Assembly (NCBI RefSeq): GCF_014066305.1
Contig: NW_023501091.1
Location: 186,001 to 250,000, forward strand
Source of the DNA: Letharia columbiana
Taxonomy: Eukaryota; Ascomycota; Lecanoromycetes; Lecanorales; Parmeliaceae
Length of the DNA: 64,000 nt
Reading direction: 5' to 3'
Below, one piece after another: positions 13,260 to 24,293 of the stretch (position 1 is the first letter of the stretch; each line of letters opens with the position of its first letter). The notes below the pieces were generated by a model that saw nothing but the letters and a program-made list of their open reading frames with translations, made no database searches and was not told the DNA's origin. A program made the position numbers and the translations under genes.

Positions 13260-14024
13260 ATGAGGGACAGGCTCCCTGCATATATATATCATCCGTGTCA
13301 CCCAAAGGCCAAGAAGTCAAATCCTGAGACTACTGGAACAATAAAGCTCTCAATAGAGTCATCACTTGATCAATTAGACCGCCGCTTCCCAACGCGAAAT
13401 CTCCCATCGACACCTAGCCCACCAATGCCCTTCCTCTTCCCCGAGCTCCCGGGAGAAATCCGAAACCAGATCCTGCGTCTGCTCCTCACGCACACGACCC
13501 CCATCCTTACCAGAAACGCCCACCAATTGGGCCCCCCGACGCCCACATCGATGGGCCTCTCACCCAACATCCTCCTCGCCTCCAAGCGCACGCGCGCCGA
13601 CGGTCTCACCATTCTCTACGGCGAGAACATCTTCCAGGCCCACCCCTCCTACCTGACCTCCATGCTCTTCGCTCTCGACCCCGCACGCACCGTCGCCTCG
13701 ACCGTGTGTCGGAGCCTGATCCGCCGCTTCCACGTCCGCGTGCGCCTCGATTGCGACACCTTTTACGACAAGCAGGATGTGAAGAGGGTCTTTGACGGGG
13801 CGCATGTGCTGGAGGTGGAGGTTTTCCGGTCGAGTTGGGGCGTCGGCGGGTACGAGGCTCTGGAGGGGTACAGAGACGTCAGGGGCGTGAGGAGAGCGAG
13901 GGTGCATGGTAGTTTGCCGGCTTTGACGGCGAGGTGGTTGGAGGCGTGTATGGAGGGGGCCGGAGAAGAGGCGGTGGAGGGGTGGGGCTGCGAGGAGGAC
14001 GGGGAAGGGTTTTGGGACCGGTGA
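13260..14024 (+). CDS. F-box-like hypothetical protein
   Basis: The ORF is 254 aa from the first ATG, but the conserved part begins MPFLFPELPGEIRNQILRLLL, so a start at 13425 (199 aa) is more likely. The LPxEIRNxIxRLxL segment is the usual opening of a large class of fungal F-box-like or 2EXR-like proteins. It is followed by ILLASKRTRADGLTILYGENIF, another standard piece of that class (old-residue-in-the-middle then YGENxF). These proteins are thought to be substrate receptors or orphan relatives, and no specific role can be given. The sequence is markedly GC-rich, with a very G-rich 3' third. No intron is required. It sits alone between cullin 4 and a repeat-rich stretch. Confidence 0.6.
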   Translation: MRDRLPAYIYHPCHPKAKKSNPETTGTIKLSIESSLDQLDRRFPTRNLPSTPSPPMPFLFPELPGEIRNQILRLLLTHTTPILTRNAHQLGPPTPTSMGLSPNILLASKRTRADGLTILYGENIFQAHPSYLTSMLFALDPARTVASTVCRSLIRRFHVRVRLDCDTFYDKQDVKRVFDGAHVLEVEVFRSSWGVGGYEALEGYRDVRGVRRARVHGSLPALTARWLEACMEGAGEEAVEGWGCEEDGEGFWDR

Positions 14025-15149
14025 GGGTTTATGCTCTTGTGGGTCCGGTGAGACAGGATCCGGCAAACCATTGGGGTCTTGAGCTGGTGGATTCGCAGAG
14101 TTGGAGGCTTGAAAGACGTCTGAATTGAGGGATTTCTTGGGGTGCTGGGTCAGGGGCTTGCGCTTGATGGGGGTATCAAAGGCTTAGAGAGGGTGGGTGG
14201 GATACATGTGGGTTGAAGCAAGAGTGGGAAGGGCCTTGTGGGAAAGAAGTTTTGAATGGATGGAGTTTGAGGTACGTCACATTTAGAATTGAGCTGGAAT
14301 TCGTTTACCATTCAAAGTCAAAGAGGTGGTCGACATCAATGTGCTTGAATGCATTCGTTCACAATCTCGTCCCACAAGCTATATACCTCCTGTTTCTGAA
14401 AGCGGATCTCTGTTGCACCGATGAGATTATTGTTCACGGTATCCCTAATCCGTAACGCGCTCTTCCTCGTCTTCCTCCATCCCCTTGTCGGCGTCTTCCA
14501 GCTTTCTCTTTGCATACTACAGATCTTCTCTCCGGGTCTTTCTTGTAAACATCGCACCGATCCTCCGCTCCCTTCCTCGAGCCTTCTTTTGCTCCATCTC
14601 GCCATTCCTCCATGCCTCATGTCAACTATACGACAAGCTTGCAATCAAAATGAGAGAGCCACTCTCAGCCCTGATACTCTTCGCCTTGCGGGGCCAAACT
14701 CGCCTGTCCGGTGCAGAAGAAGCAAGAAGGACACCATTCGATGCCATCACGCTTGCTCTTGGCCTTCGTAAAGGTATATCGATCGTGATAAATCAAGTAT
14801 CCAGCTGAGCTCATCTTGACAGGCAAGCGCTGCAGTCGAACTTCCTTTTCGACCGATATATCAGTACAACAACCCATAGGAACCGAAGGTTGCTGAGGAG
14901 AAGGGCGTGAACTCTGTACCCGGAAACGGGTGAAACCAGGGTTTTTATTGGATAATGTGTGCATTCAATGGTCTCATATCATGTAGAATAGTTATTCTAT
15001 TGTCATGTTCTGTGAAGTATGTAGGAAGGATGGAGGTGGACTACGTATCTATGGTGTGAAGCCCACGCTAAGGCCATTTGCCACTTGTGTCATTGCCACC
15101 ATGAGGAGTAGTCACAACACCTATTTGGAACTTAGTAGTGTAGCCATGC
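14025..15149. other. Gene-poor stretch
   Basis: Overlapping ORFs on both strands around 14213-14964 have no domain signature or convincing splice structure. I see nothing definite. Confidence 0.4.
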
Positions 15150-15260
15150 TGGCCTCCTATTGGCTGATTCCAACACTCCCACACAGTCCAAATGGTGGGC
15201 TGGAAACACTATTAGTTCCAACAGGTTGTGTTTGTTGTTGAAAGTGTTGGTAATACCTCG
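15150..15260 (-). repeat. Possible copia LTR fragment
   Basis: Read on the minus strand, this segment contains TGTTGGAACTAAT and, 50-60 bases on, TGTTGGAATCAGCC. Both resemble the TGTTGG.. start common to Ty1/copia LTRs, and they lie downstream of copia coding debris in the same orientation. A second LTR was not found, so this could be a truncated 3' LTR. Confidence 0.35.
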
Positions 15261-15526
15261 GTATGCATTAAGACCTATCACTAGTTATGGTATTCCTAAT
15301 AATATCTAAGGAAGAAGAATTCTATATAGGAAAGGCCTTCATATACCAATGACTAGGCCGAATGAGTACTAGTGGTAGCGAGTGTTGAGTCGTTCCGACA
15401 CTGGCAAAAACCGAAAAAGATGAGGCTACTCGCATGCTATCAAAACATTCCTTCTCCGTAACCTTTATGACTGCAATTGCTCCCTTTGCTGCAGTGGGCG
15501 TAGATCCGGTCATGCTAGGCGTATTT

Positions 15527-15860
15527 CTAGTAGCAATGGGAGAAATATGATTGATCGATATCTTGTCTTTCCACCCACCCTTCCAGATCTAGGTCTAATT
15601 CTTTCGTGTCCACTAGTCTTTGCAATGCATCACATCCCTTGTCCTTCGTCATCGCATCGGCTGATTTCTTGTCTCCTTTGATCCAGAGAATCTCGGTAAT
15701 TTCCCGTCGGTCGTAAGACTGTCTTAGACATAGGATGTCTATCATCAGTCTCTTCTCCTGAGTCGTCCCAACAGAAAGCCATAGCTTGCGTGTTGTTGGG
15801 GATACATCGACCCAACGGAACCTGGTTGGAATGGCTAAATTTCTCAATGCGACTGTAGTT
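15527..15860 (-). mobile_element. Ty1/copia retrotransposon remnant (RNase H end)
   Basis: The minus-strand translation holds the C-terminal end of a copia polyprotein: WVDVSPTTRKLWLS, then EKRLMIDILCLRQSYDRREI, ITEILWIKGDKKSADAMTK and DALQRLVDTKELDLDLEGWV. The WIKGDKNPADAMTK-type motif is the usual RNase H tail in fungal copia elements. Only about 110 codons remain. Gag, protease, integrase and most of the reverse transcriptase are absent, so the copy is dead. The downstream minus-strand ORF 15322-15513 may be its extreme C terminus. On its upstream side it abuts an unrelated repeat-containing remnant, suggesting insertion or recombination there. Confidence 0.75.
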
Positions 15861-15865
15861 GCTAA

Positions 15866-16283
15866 TCATACTTCGAGGAATAATAGTTGAATATTCGAAA
15901 TGAAGATCGTAACCGAAGTCTGCTTGCTGATGAGGGAAAGCAAAGGTTGGCTGCGCAGCTTGAAGGCCGACATGCGGCCATGAGGGATTAACGCCCCTGC
16001 CAGTGTACTGTGTATAGGACCCCATTTGCTGGTTTTGAAAGCCGATATACGGCTAGAAAGGGTTGGTGCCAATACCAGTGTACTGTGTACGGAAATCCGT
16101 TTCCTGATACTGAAATTGGGTATCCGGCAGGAACGGGTCGTTGATGATGCCCGCATCAGGGGTATACAGAGGTTGATGCGAGACAAAGTCTGTGCGTTGA
16201 GGTTCTTGGGAACCCTGGAAGCGCGTTGGTTGCGTATAAGAACCATGGCACTGTGAGACTGGATAGGTCCCTGCTCTGAGCAC
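15866..16283 (-). pseudogene. Broken coding remnant with YTGxGxNP repeats
   Basis: A minus-strand frame runs from about 16283 to 15866 with one internal TAG. It contains two similar units, TQYTGIGTNPF-stop-PYIGFQNQ and TQYTGRGVNPSWPHVGLQ. Aligning them places the TAG at the position of TGG (Trp) in the intact unit, a single G-to-A change. The sequence is rich in Gln, Tyr and Pro (SYTQPTRFQGSQEPQRTDF). It ends where copia sequence begins. I do not recognise the protein. It may be part of a TE-associated gene or a host gene cut by the retroelement. Confidence 0.45.
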
Positions 16284-16379
16284 GAGGGTATTTATATAGT
16301 ACCAAGGAGCAGAAAGTCGTGTATAGGAAGTGCGCTACGCATCCTATGCGTGCCAATGACTTCAGAAGCGGCGACTGCT

Positions 16380-17000
16380 CGGTGATCATGTTGTCAATGT
16401 AAGTGGTTTTGGCGAAGGGTCTCATGGTTGTGTGCGTCGGCTGGCTGCGATCCTTCTTTCTCAGAGTCCTCGGCGTTCCTTAGGCTTTTGGTAATATGTT
16501 GCCGGATCTTAGATACGCTTTCCGCTAGGTATGACTTGATCATGCCGAGCTCCTGCAGCCGGGCACTTGTGACCTCTATGGTGTGGCTTGGCTCGATTTT
16601 CGATACCTCGGGGTGACTTCTGGCCGATGTTCACCGCGAACGTTTACCTCGTAGATAGGGTGACTGACCTTGCGCCGCCGGGTCGACGGACCACGAGGGG
16701 GCTCCAATACGTCCTTGGGCTTGGGGTAATTGCTTTGGCCCTGGCACCGAAGGAGGATCAATGGCTTTGTTTTCTCTTCCGCCAAAGTTTCTGCTCCGCT
16801 GTAAACGACGATCAATCAAAGGAGGCAGGATTCCCGACCTGGCTGGACCACCACTCAATCAGCTCAGCCATCAACGCCGTTGGAGAACGTTCTCTGCACC
16901 GCCACACTCACTATGGATGTTGTTTTCGCTTGCTCTTTCATGAGAGCGTTTTCTCCTCTTCGACCATGTGGTCTCTGCTATTGAATTACGGTCAAATCTT
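16380..17000 (-). pseudogene. Coding-like remnant, frame-shifted
   Basis: Minus-strand pieces in neighbouring frames read as one charged protein: KPKDVLEPPRGPSTRRRKV.. through EVTPRYRKS, then in another frame IEVTSARLQELGMIKSYLAE and SVSKIRQHITKSLRNAEDSE. The second piece has coiled-coil character. The frame change near 16575 shows decay or an unrecognised intron. It has the same orientation as the remnant at 17.66-18.5 kb and may be part of the same former gene. Product not recognised. Confidence 0.35.
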
Positions 17001-17663
17001 CTCATGAGCGTAGTTCGGACGTTGCTACGCCCTGCGGTCACAAGTCGCTTGGCGCATGGGAAGGTTTGGCAGACAGTAACGGTCTCCAGGAGCACAGGGA
17101 ACGACCCTGCCATCGAGTTGAGCATGTTCAATTGGCCTGCACTCCCAGTGCAAATGTTATGGAGAGATGCATTTGCATGATATGGCCAAGGGCACGAATG
17201 TTTTTACTTGGTGGAGTTGCAGGCACTGCGATATCTTTGCCGCAGTACCGTGTACGTATAGGGGTCCATGTACTTCCTGGATCGTCATCAGCTGCGGGAG
17301 CAGAGCGAAGGTTATTCACTGGACCTGCTGAAGCACCGTGGCTTGGCCCGATGCTTGTAGGGTGAACAGCGCTTGGACTGGTCCAATGCTGTGTCTTGGA
17401 TAGGTACAACATTTTTGAGGTCCCTCTCCCTAGACTTCGTAAGCGGTCCTTTCCTCTCACTGTTGTCGGTAGCGAGCCTATCCTCCTCGCCCCACGTCCT
17501 GCTAAGACGCAGGCATCCCCGCAGCATGGGTGAGCTCATCCTGACTTATTAAGAAGCTCCGACAACACGCATCCCGGAATTTCAAGCTTCTGATTTCGTT
17601 CGAGGAAGTCCACAAGGTACCCTAGGATGTATCCTAATCTTCGTCCCTGATCCATAGCCATTC

Positions 17664-18500
17664 TCACGTTCTTTCCACAACCGCTTGCTGGGCGGCCAAC
17701 TCCTGTCTGATCCTCTCAGCTGCGGCTAGCATGGCTTCATGTTCGTCCCTCCTATGCTTCAAGTCAGAACGGGAAGCTACTTCGTGTCCATCGTGAAAGT
17801 AGCTCGTCATGAGGTCGAGTAGGTCTCGATCCATGTCCTCGTAATTGTGCCGGATGATATCGATCGCTGTCGACATCTTCTCCCAGGCCACTCCCCTGAG
17901 GCTGAGCTCGTCAGCGAGCTCGCTAACCTTTGTAAGGATCAACCGCCGTCCGTGCGTCTCTTTGATCCTATAGCAATGTTTTCAAGTGGTTGCTGAGGGC
18001 CAGTAGCTCTGTGGTCGGCTTTCGAGTCAACGAGCCACTGTTGTTGCTGTTTTGTGCGGCGAGAGTCACTCGCAGGACTGTACGAGCACTAGACCGCCTG
18101 CAACTTTTGTTAGCAATGTAGGCAAATAAGGTGCTTTACGTACCTATCAACCAGGTCAGGAGCCCCGATGAGTTGACCAGGGCACTTGACGGAATCGCCT
18201 GTATAGTAACCTATTCCAAGGTCAGGCGAGTTTGCTCGTATGAGTCTGTCTGGATGACTCATTCACAACTGACCAACAGAGTCCAGAAGCCGGTCCAAGC
18301 AGCACAAGCAGGGTGAGATCCAGGCCAAAGGGAGGGTGGTTGACGGGTACGGGTGGGAATGAGACAGTGGCGGCGGATTATTGACACCGAATAGGGAGGG
18401 GTCGGGGTACGAAACCACCCTGTCAGACGGGGAAGCTGCCAGAACTGTAAGTTCTAAATCGGTGTATAGACCGATGCTAGGACTTATAGAAATGGTGTTC
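17664..18500 (-). pseudogene. Degraded copy A of a segment repeated near 59.5-61.07 kb
   Basis: Reading leftwards on the minus strand there is a Pro-rich piece (SYPDPSLFGVNNPPP), then GQLIGAPDLVDR, then KVAGGLVLVQSC, and finally a 92-codon coiled-coil-like ORF (17664-17942) with ADELSLRGVAWEKMSTAIDI and HRRDEHEAMLAAAERIRQEL. The first three blocks have partners in the same order at 61.0, 59.65 and 59.58 kb (VYPDPSLFGINMPPP, GRLIGAPSLVNR, KVPGGPMLVRSY). The two copies differ by many substitutions, and copy A lacks more than 1 kb between blocks. Stops interrupt it, so it is non-functional. Function unknown. Confidence 0.55.
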
Positions 18501-18509
18501 AGTTGACGT

Positions 18510-19901
18510 TCGTAATGAAAGGCCGAGACTGAGAAGCGGGAGAAGGTCTGTCAGATTGTGCAATGACAGGTATTTTTATTTAGGATGTACGAGCTCAGAA
18601 GGTAATGTGTGACAGCAACATCATCCTATATCAATATGTAATAGGATGTCATGTTTGTTGATGGTGAAAGGTTGCATTGCTCAAAGATGAACTCATCATG
18701 AACGATATGAATGGGTAGCTCCATCCAGCATGAAGGACCTGGTGGACAGTGAACATCAACGATGATAGATCGTGTTCACCTAAGGAAAGATGTGTCGATG
18801 TGGGAGAAAGGAACAGGGAAAGAAGTTGGAAAACTTTGGGGTTTATATACCCGGAGATGCGGGTGGCGAAATGTGTGATGCAAAACGCCTTGCGTGATGT
18901 AAAAGAATGAATAACTCCCGACTTCATTCGCCATATGCTTCATCTCCGATTCGATTCATCAGCAGTCTGCGTGACGCCTGCATGGATCATGGACAGTGAA
19001 TAACCACAGCTTCCCTTTGCAACAACACCAACGACTTCATTCGCTATATGCTTCATCTCCGATTCGATTCATTGGCAGTCTGCGTGAGCTCATTGACTAG
19101 CCTGGGACAGTGAATAACCACAGCTTCCCTCTGCAACAACACCAACGACTTCATTGAGTGTTAGAAATGAATGGCAGCCTCCTCATAGGGCGGATGGTCA
19201 ATTTGGGGGAATCATTCCCCAGCGTCTCGATTCATAGCTCTACAGCAACAGAGTGAATTACCAAGACTGAATGACACACTTCCCCAGAGATTGGGCATGT
19301 GATTGAGGCGACATCCTCCATAGCTGTATTATCCAACAGTGACAGCAACGGCACAAACTGTCAAACATAAACAACTCGCCTTTTAAAGGGATCTCTGGGT
19401 GGGGCTACACCCTTGACACAATTGCACTATTGGCTTTTCGTTCTTCAATGAAGAGACAAATGAAAAAACCCAACTTCTACCCTCATCAGTTGTTCACCTG
19501 TCTGACAATGGGCTTTGACTTCTCAACATGTAGACAGATAAACGGAGTCACAAATCCTGATTGGTCCGTCGTTGGCTTCATCTGCCTACCAAACAACAAT
19601 GATTTTAGGCTAAGCTGCGCAACAAGTTTAAAAAATGAAAAAGTCCGAGATCCGATTTAAAATCCTTCTCCACATAACAGTCAAGAAGGAGAAAAATTGA
19701 AGCCATAATCCCTGAATCGAACTGCGAGGATATATTGATATTCCACAAGCTGAACAGCGAAGCTTCATGTTGCGAAGCTACGGAGAAGTGAAATAGGCGC
19801 GCTCTCTTCCAAATGACTCGAATTGCCTTGACATGAAGACTCAGAAGCTCATGGGTACCTACCCCTTGCCGTATAACAGTACCACTAAGCCTATTCTCTC
19901 A
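18510..19901. other. Gene-free stretch with tandem duplication
   Basis: Apart from the 113 bp tandem repeat listed separately I see no gene. ORFs 18649-18927 and 19430-19660 have no support. Confidence 0.4.
18919..19160. repeat. 113 bp tandem duplication
   Basis: A unit beginning CGACTTCATTCGCCATATGC starts at 18919 and again at 19032, and a truncated third start (CGACTTCATTGAGTG) is at 19146. The two full units share the same internal blocks (TTCATCTCCGATTCGATTCAT and GTGAATAACCACAGCTTCCC) with a few differences. No coding content. Confidence 0.85.
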
Positions 19902-21032
19902 CTACTCATCTCCGGGGATGTTCGCATGCTTAAAGTACTTCATTCCCACCCAGGCAATTGTCACCCACACCCAAGCCATGACACTCGTAAGAATGATCAG
20001 CGCAGGATAATAGCCCACGACTGGTAGTGTAGGATCATCCTCCAGCTCTGGCGGCGCATAAGGTGTCTCTCCTACATCCCAAGCCCAACTCCACACATCA
20101 AAACAGCTACCCATTCCCACAACGAAGAAAATCCAAGTCACAATGAGGATGATCCATCCCCACCAGCGTGTTTCGGAGTAGTCCCATTCCGAAGGAGGGG
20201 GGGAAGGGACAGTAGGCGGAAGCGAGGCAAGTGGGGAGGACCGTGAGCTCACTGTAGTGTGTCGAGTAAGAGGGCGTACGAGCTGAGGTGGGAAATAGCT
20301 GTCTGGTTTGCTTTTGGGCAGAGGTGGAATGGCGATTAATGATGGTGCGATTGGGGATTCTTCTTCATCTGTGGTTGAGGCGGTCGAGTCGGCGGTCCTA
20401 GGGCGTTGGAGGGATGGAAATATTTGGTTCACTTTCTCCTGGGCTAAAATCTTGGATGGATCGCCATGGATTGGGTGGGTTCCAATTGGCACAGGAGGCG
20501 GTACGCTAGATATTGGACGAGGCGTTGACATGTCATACGGAGAAGGCGAGTTCATTAAAGCGACGCCTTCCGCAAAGGCGCTATCGTCCTGTATTCCTTC
20601 GACCGAGTCGACTTGTTCCAATTGAGTCCCACGACGCTCTTTGCCCTCAGTGCGCAGCTTGCCTGTGCCTAGCAGAGCTGTTTTTCGAAGCGACCCTTTC
20701 CGTCTTCGGATACCCTTCTGTTGGACGGCCATTGCCATAGCGCTGGGTGGTCTTTGAGGGGCGTCTTCCTCGGAAGGTGTCGTGGATGAAGAGTCTTTGT
20801 TGACATGGCCAGAGCCCTGGCTCGAAGATCGCTGGAATAGAAAAGCTGAGAGACTTCCTGAGAGACTTCTTCTATGACCGCTGCCTTTGCGAGTGAGGTT
20901 ACTCGACTCTTGCTCGTGACTACTCGTCTCGGCGCTGCCATCGTTGCTCGAGGTGATGTGACCATCGTCCATTACTTCCTCAGCCGCAGCCCATCCATTC
21001 ACTTTTGCTATCTTCGTATTCTCAGCTGCCAA
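19902..21032 (-). CDS. Conserved fungal two-TM protein with long disordered N terminus
   Basis: Single exon, 376 aa. Residues 1-290 are Ser/Pro-rich, low-complexity and basic in places (GIRRRKGSLRKTALLGTGKL). The C-terminal 85 residues hold two strongly hydrophobic helices, WWGWIILIVTWIFFVVGMGS and YYPALIILTSVMAWVWVTIA, joined by DVWSWAWDVGETPYAPPELE. It ends near a short KYFKHANIPGDE tail. This pattern suggests a membrane-anchored protein with a cytosolic, phosphorylatable N-terminal arm. I do not recognise a named family. It is divergent from MRT4, with 277 bp between start codons. Confidence 0.7.
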   Translation of the reverse strand: MAAENTKIAKVNGWAAAEEVMDDGHITSSNDGSAETSSHEQESSNLTRKGSGHRRSLSGSLSAFLFQRSSSQGSGHVNKDSSSTTPSEEDAPQRPPSAMAMAVQQKGIRRRKGSLRKTALLGTGKLRTEGKERRGTQLEQVDSVEGIQDDSAFAEGVALMNSPSPYDMSTPRPISSVPPPVPIGTHPIHGDPSKILAQEKVNQIFPSLQRPRTADSTASTTDEEESPIAPSLIAIPPLPKSKPDSYFPPQLVRPLTRHTTVSSRSSPLASLPPTVPSPPPSEWDYSETRWWGWIILIVTWIFFVVGMGSCFDVWSWAWDVGETPYAPPELEDDPTLPVVGYYPALIILTSVMAWVWVTIAWVGMKYFKHANIPGDE

Positions 21033-21309
21033 TGGTCTGAGCTGCTCATCCTGTCCTCCATTCCCGAGGAATATCTTAGCAACTCTCCATCTGGTTCAGT
21101 CAAAAGAGTTGTCAAGCGTAGTGCAATTGAGGCAGCTTGAAAGCTGAAGAGAGAGCTGCCACGCGCGCCACACAGCCAAGGAAATCTCGAAATCTTGGCG
21201 CCCACTTAGCCCTATCGAATATCAAAAAGTTCGAGACCAAAAAGACAAGAGGATTTTGGAACTTCAAGGACTTCCCCTACACACCACACCACAATAGAAG
21301 CCTCTCACG
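21033..21309. promoter_or_regulatory. Divergent promoter, two-TM gene and MRT4
   Basis: A 277 bp interval separates the start codons of two divergently transcribed genes and must hold both core promoters. No specific factor site is claimed. Confidence 0.6.
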
Positions 21310-22101
21310 ATGCCGAAATCAAAGCGCGCCAAAGTGGTGCACATGTCCAAAACCACCAAGAAAGGCAAAGAACTCACCATAAGACTCTACGCCAACATCC
21401 AAGAATGTATCCCCAAATATCCCTACATCTACGTCTTCAGCGTACACAACATGCGCAATACGTATCTCAAAGATGTCCGGACGCAATTATCAGATAGCAG
21501 GTAGTCTCCTCACCCCCCCCCCTTTTCCCTCCCACCAAAAATTCTTTCTTTTCCCACACGAACACAGCAGACTGACCAAACCCCCAGACTCTTCTTCGGC
21601 AAAACAAAAGTAATGGCCGTCGCCCTCGGCCTCAGCCCCGAAACCGAACCCTACCCCCAAACCTCCCTCCTGACCCCCCACCTCCACGGTTCCGTCGGTC
21701 TCCTCTTCTCCCCCCGGCCCCCCTCCGCCATCCTCTCCTACTTCTCAACCTTCGTCCCCCTCGACTTCGCCCGCGCCGGCAGCACCGCTTCTCGGAGCTT
21801 CGTCCTTCCCGCCGGCATGTTGTACAGCCGCGGAGGGGACATACCGGAGGAAGAAGACGTGCCGTTGGCGCATAGCGTGGAGCCAAACTTGAGGAAGTTG
21901 GGGCTGCCGACTAGGCTGGTGAAGGGGAAGGTGGAGTTGGATGGGGAGTTTGTGGTTTGTAGAGAGGGAGAAGTGTTGGGAAGTGGGCAGACGACATTGC
22001 TGAAGATGTTTGGGGTCGCGATGGCGGAGTTTAGGGTGGGGGTGGAGGCGCATTGGGAGAGAGAGACGGGGAAGGTTACAGTGGTGGGGATTGGATGTTG
22101 A
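21310..22101 (+). CDS. MRT4: Ribosome assembly factor Mrt4
   Basis: Nucleolar 60S assembly factor related to the P0 stalk protein; it occupies the P0 site on pre-60S particles until Yvh1-dependent release. Two exons, 21310-21500 and 21588-22101, give 234 aa, matching the usual length. The N terminus MPKSKRAKVVHMSKTTKKGK, then IRLYANIQECIPKYPYIYVF and MRNTYLKDVRTQLSDS, joins across the intron to LFFGKTKVMAVALG, the standard L10/P0-like opening. The C-terminal domain (EPNLRKLGLPTRLVKGKVEL) is present. The 87 nt intron has an unusual C-rich run after its donor. A start further upstream is excluded by lack of an in-frame ATG. Confidence 0.9.
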
Positions 22102-22784
22102 GGGGATGAATGTTGGAGGGGAAGAAAGTGAGGATGTGGATGTGGAGTCATGATTGGATGTCGGTGCAGCGTTTGGCTGCAAGCTGCATAGCGATGGCGT
22201 TAGCGATGGGATATGAGCTTGAGCCTTTGAAAAATGCTACGAGCAATGTTCTACGGAAAAGCCGGAACATGAGGCCGCTTTTATGACTTCCTCCACCACG
22301 CAATCGCTAGTAATACAACTGCAAGAATTTATCAGAGTAGGGTCAGTAAGAACGACTCTGGATGGCCAGACGATCTTACCCGACCTTACCTAAGTGAAGC
22401 ACGATGCACACTGCGGCATTAATTACATACCTACCGAGCAAAGGGAATAGAAAAATCATAGCACAAGAGAATACCACCACCTTCCCTGCTGAGCCTGAAC
22501 CGTGTTGTAAATCTGAGTCGAAGGATGAGAGCACTGCTGTGCTATATTGGTCCCTCAAATTTGTTGCAGAAGGGTGAGAGATGTCGGTTCCTGAGAAGTG
22601 TGACTGATGAAGCTGGAGATTGCCGAAGGTGTTGTAGCATGACGACCGGCTTACCCATCCAGCTGTCGAGGAAGTGTGAGTCGAAAATTGCATGCCTTAC
22701 CCCGACGAAGGGAGAAAGAAAATGCTGATGCTGAAATGCTGAAATCGAGGGGACCCACCCAACAAACCAGATTTAGTCGGGAGA
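22102..22784. other. Convergent intergenic region, MRT4 and U1-70K
   Basis: Holds two 3' flanks. ORF 22376-22693 on the minus strand has no support. Confidence 0.4.
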
Positions 22785-24293
22785 CTAATACCTTCGTTTG
22801 CGAGGATCATCATACCCATCACCGTCGTACTGTCTCTTGCGATCGTCACGACCGCCGCCATAGCTTCGGTCTCGATCTCTGTCTCCGTATCCGCCGCCAT
22901 CTCTTGGTCTTACCGGTTCACGGTTGCTGCCAGTGATACCTCCTGAGCGGCCATCACTGTAACCGCCACCACCACCTCCTCGGTAGGATGATCTGTCGTC
23001 GAAGTCATTGCGTCTCGACTCACCACCACCATACCCACCACGAGGTCCATCCACGGGGGTTGGAGTGCCGTTCATACCACCGTTCACAGGAGGACTACCA
23101 TGCCCACTGCCAAAGCCTCCACGGTTTCCGCCAGGGCCAGAAGGTGCATTCGGGGGTGCTGCTTGGGCATTACCGTGGCCATTGGGCGGTCCACCTCCAT
23201 ACCCACCTCTTCCTCCACCAAAGCCGCCTCCGCCTTGGTATCCAATCCCACCTCTTCCACCACCAAAGCCGCCGCGGTCGCCACCTCGGAAACCTCCTCG
23301 AAAGCCGCCACCGCGAGGAGCGCCACCAAATCCTCCTCGGAAACCACCGCCAAAGCCTCCGGGTCCGGCCGGAGCAGCGAGGCTTCCGCCGACCCCTGCA
23401 GGTCGAGCCGGCATAGCTTTGGTATACCCACGGCCTCCGAGTCCTCCTCCAAGGCGACGAGGTCTCCATCCTTTGACTGTACGGCCTCGCTCGACGTCGA
23501 CAAGAACACGTCTATCTTTGATGCGGATACCATCGGTTTCTTTGTAGGCAGCTATATTCAATCATAAGGCACAGCCCCAGTGTCAGTCAACTATACAAAC
23601 CTCGAGATGCAGACGTTGAGGTCACAAGAACTTGGCTTTTACATCATGCGGACGGGAAATGGAAGCAGTACCCTTCATATCTTTCTCACGCTCATACACC
23701 ACGAAAGCATACCCTCGATGACTCTTTTTCTTTTTCTTTGATTTTCCATTCTCTTCCGCTTGAGAGGTGTCTGTGACGATGCGTATCTGGGATGGCAAAG
23801 TCAGCTAAGCAGCTCTCCCAACTTCACCAAAAGCTTAATGTACCCTCTCAATAGGTCCAAACCTCCCAAACTCCCTCTCCAAATCCTTCTCCGTAGTATC
23901 ATAGCTCAATCTCGCTACGAAAAGCGTCTTGAACGCGTCCCCTCTCACATTCGGATCATCACCGGGTTCTATCAAAGTCAGCCTACAATCTCAAACAAGT
24001 TAAATGGAAGGAAGGTGGGCGAATCGCATACTCTGCGATAAACCTTCTTTGATCAATTGCTCCTGCTTCTCCTTCTTCTCCAGCTTTACCCTATCCTTCC
24101 TCTGCAGCCAGCTTTCCGTTGGCTCGTAGGATATGTTCTCTTTGTAATCCTCGACTGCGGAGATGTATTGCGCGACACCGCCGATGTTGTTGGTTTTGCG
24201 CTCCTCGGGGGCATGGTCGTTAGGGGGCAGGTAGCGGAGGGCTGGGCGGGCGGCGAAGAGAGCCAAGAGGTTTGGGGGGAGTTTGTGCGTCAT
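22785..24293 (-). CDS. snp1: U1 snRNP 70 kDa protein (RRM, Gly-rich tail)
   Basis: Spliceosomal protein that binds U1 snRNA stem-loop I and helps recognise 5' splice sites. Exons on the minus strand are 24032-24293, 23844-23968, 23672-23786 and 22785-23551, giving 422 aa. The U1-70K N-terminal segment ([37 protein letters not shown]) leads to the RRM. Its RNP2 is [11 protein letters not shown] and its RNP1 is [10 protein letters not shown], interrupted by a short Lys tract ([12 protein letters not shown]). After the RRM comes [20 protein letters not shown], the family signature. The last 210 residues are RGG/GGF-rich and end DDPRKRRY, in place of the RS/RD tail of animal homologues. All four junctions keep phase. 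Introns are 63, 57 and 120 nt. Confidence 0.92.

Noticed and set aside
13560..14071. Minus-strand ORFs under the F-box-like gene
   Set aside because: Shadow frames of a GC-rich coding region; the plus frame has the LPGEIRNQI motif.
22988..23567. Long plus-strand Pro- and Ser-rich ORFs opposite the U1-70K gene
   Set aside because: They are antisense to the GGF/RGG repeat exon of U1-70K. The repeat gives open frames on both strands, and no splice or domain evidence supports them.
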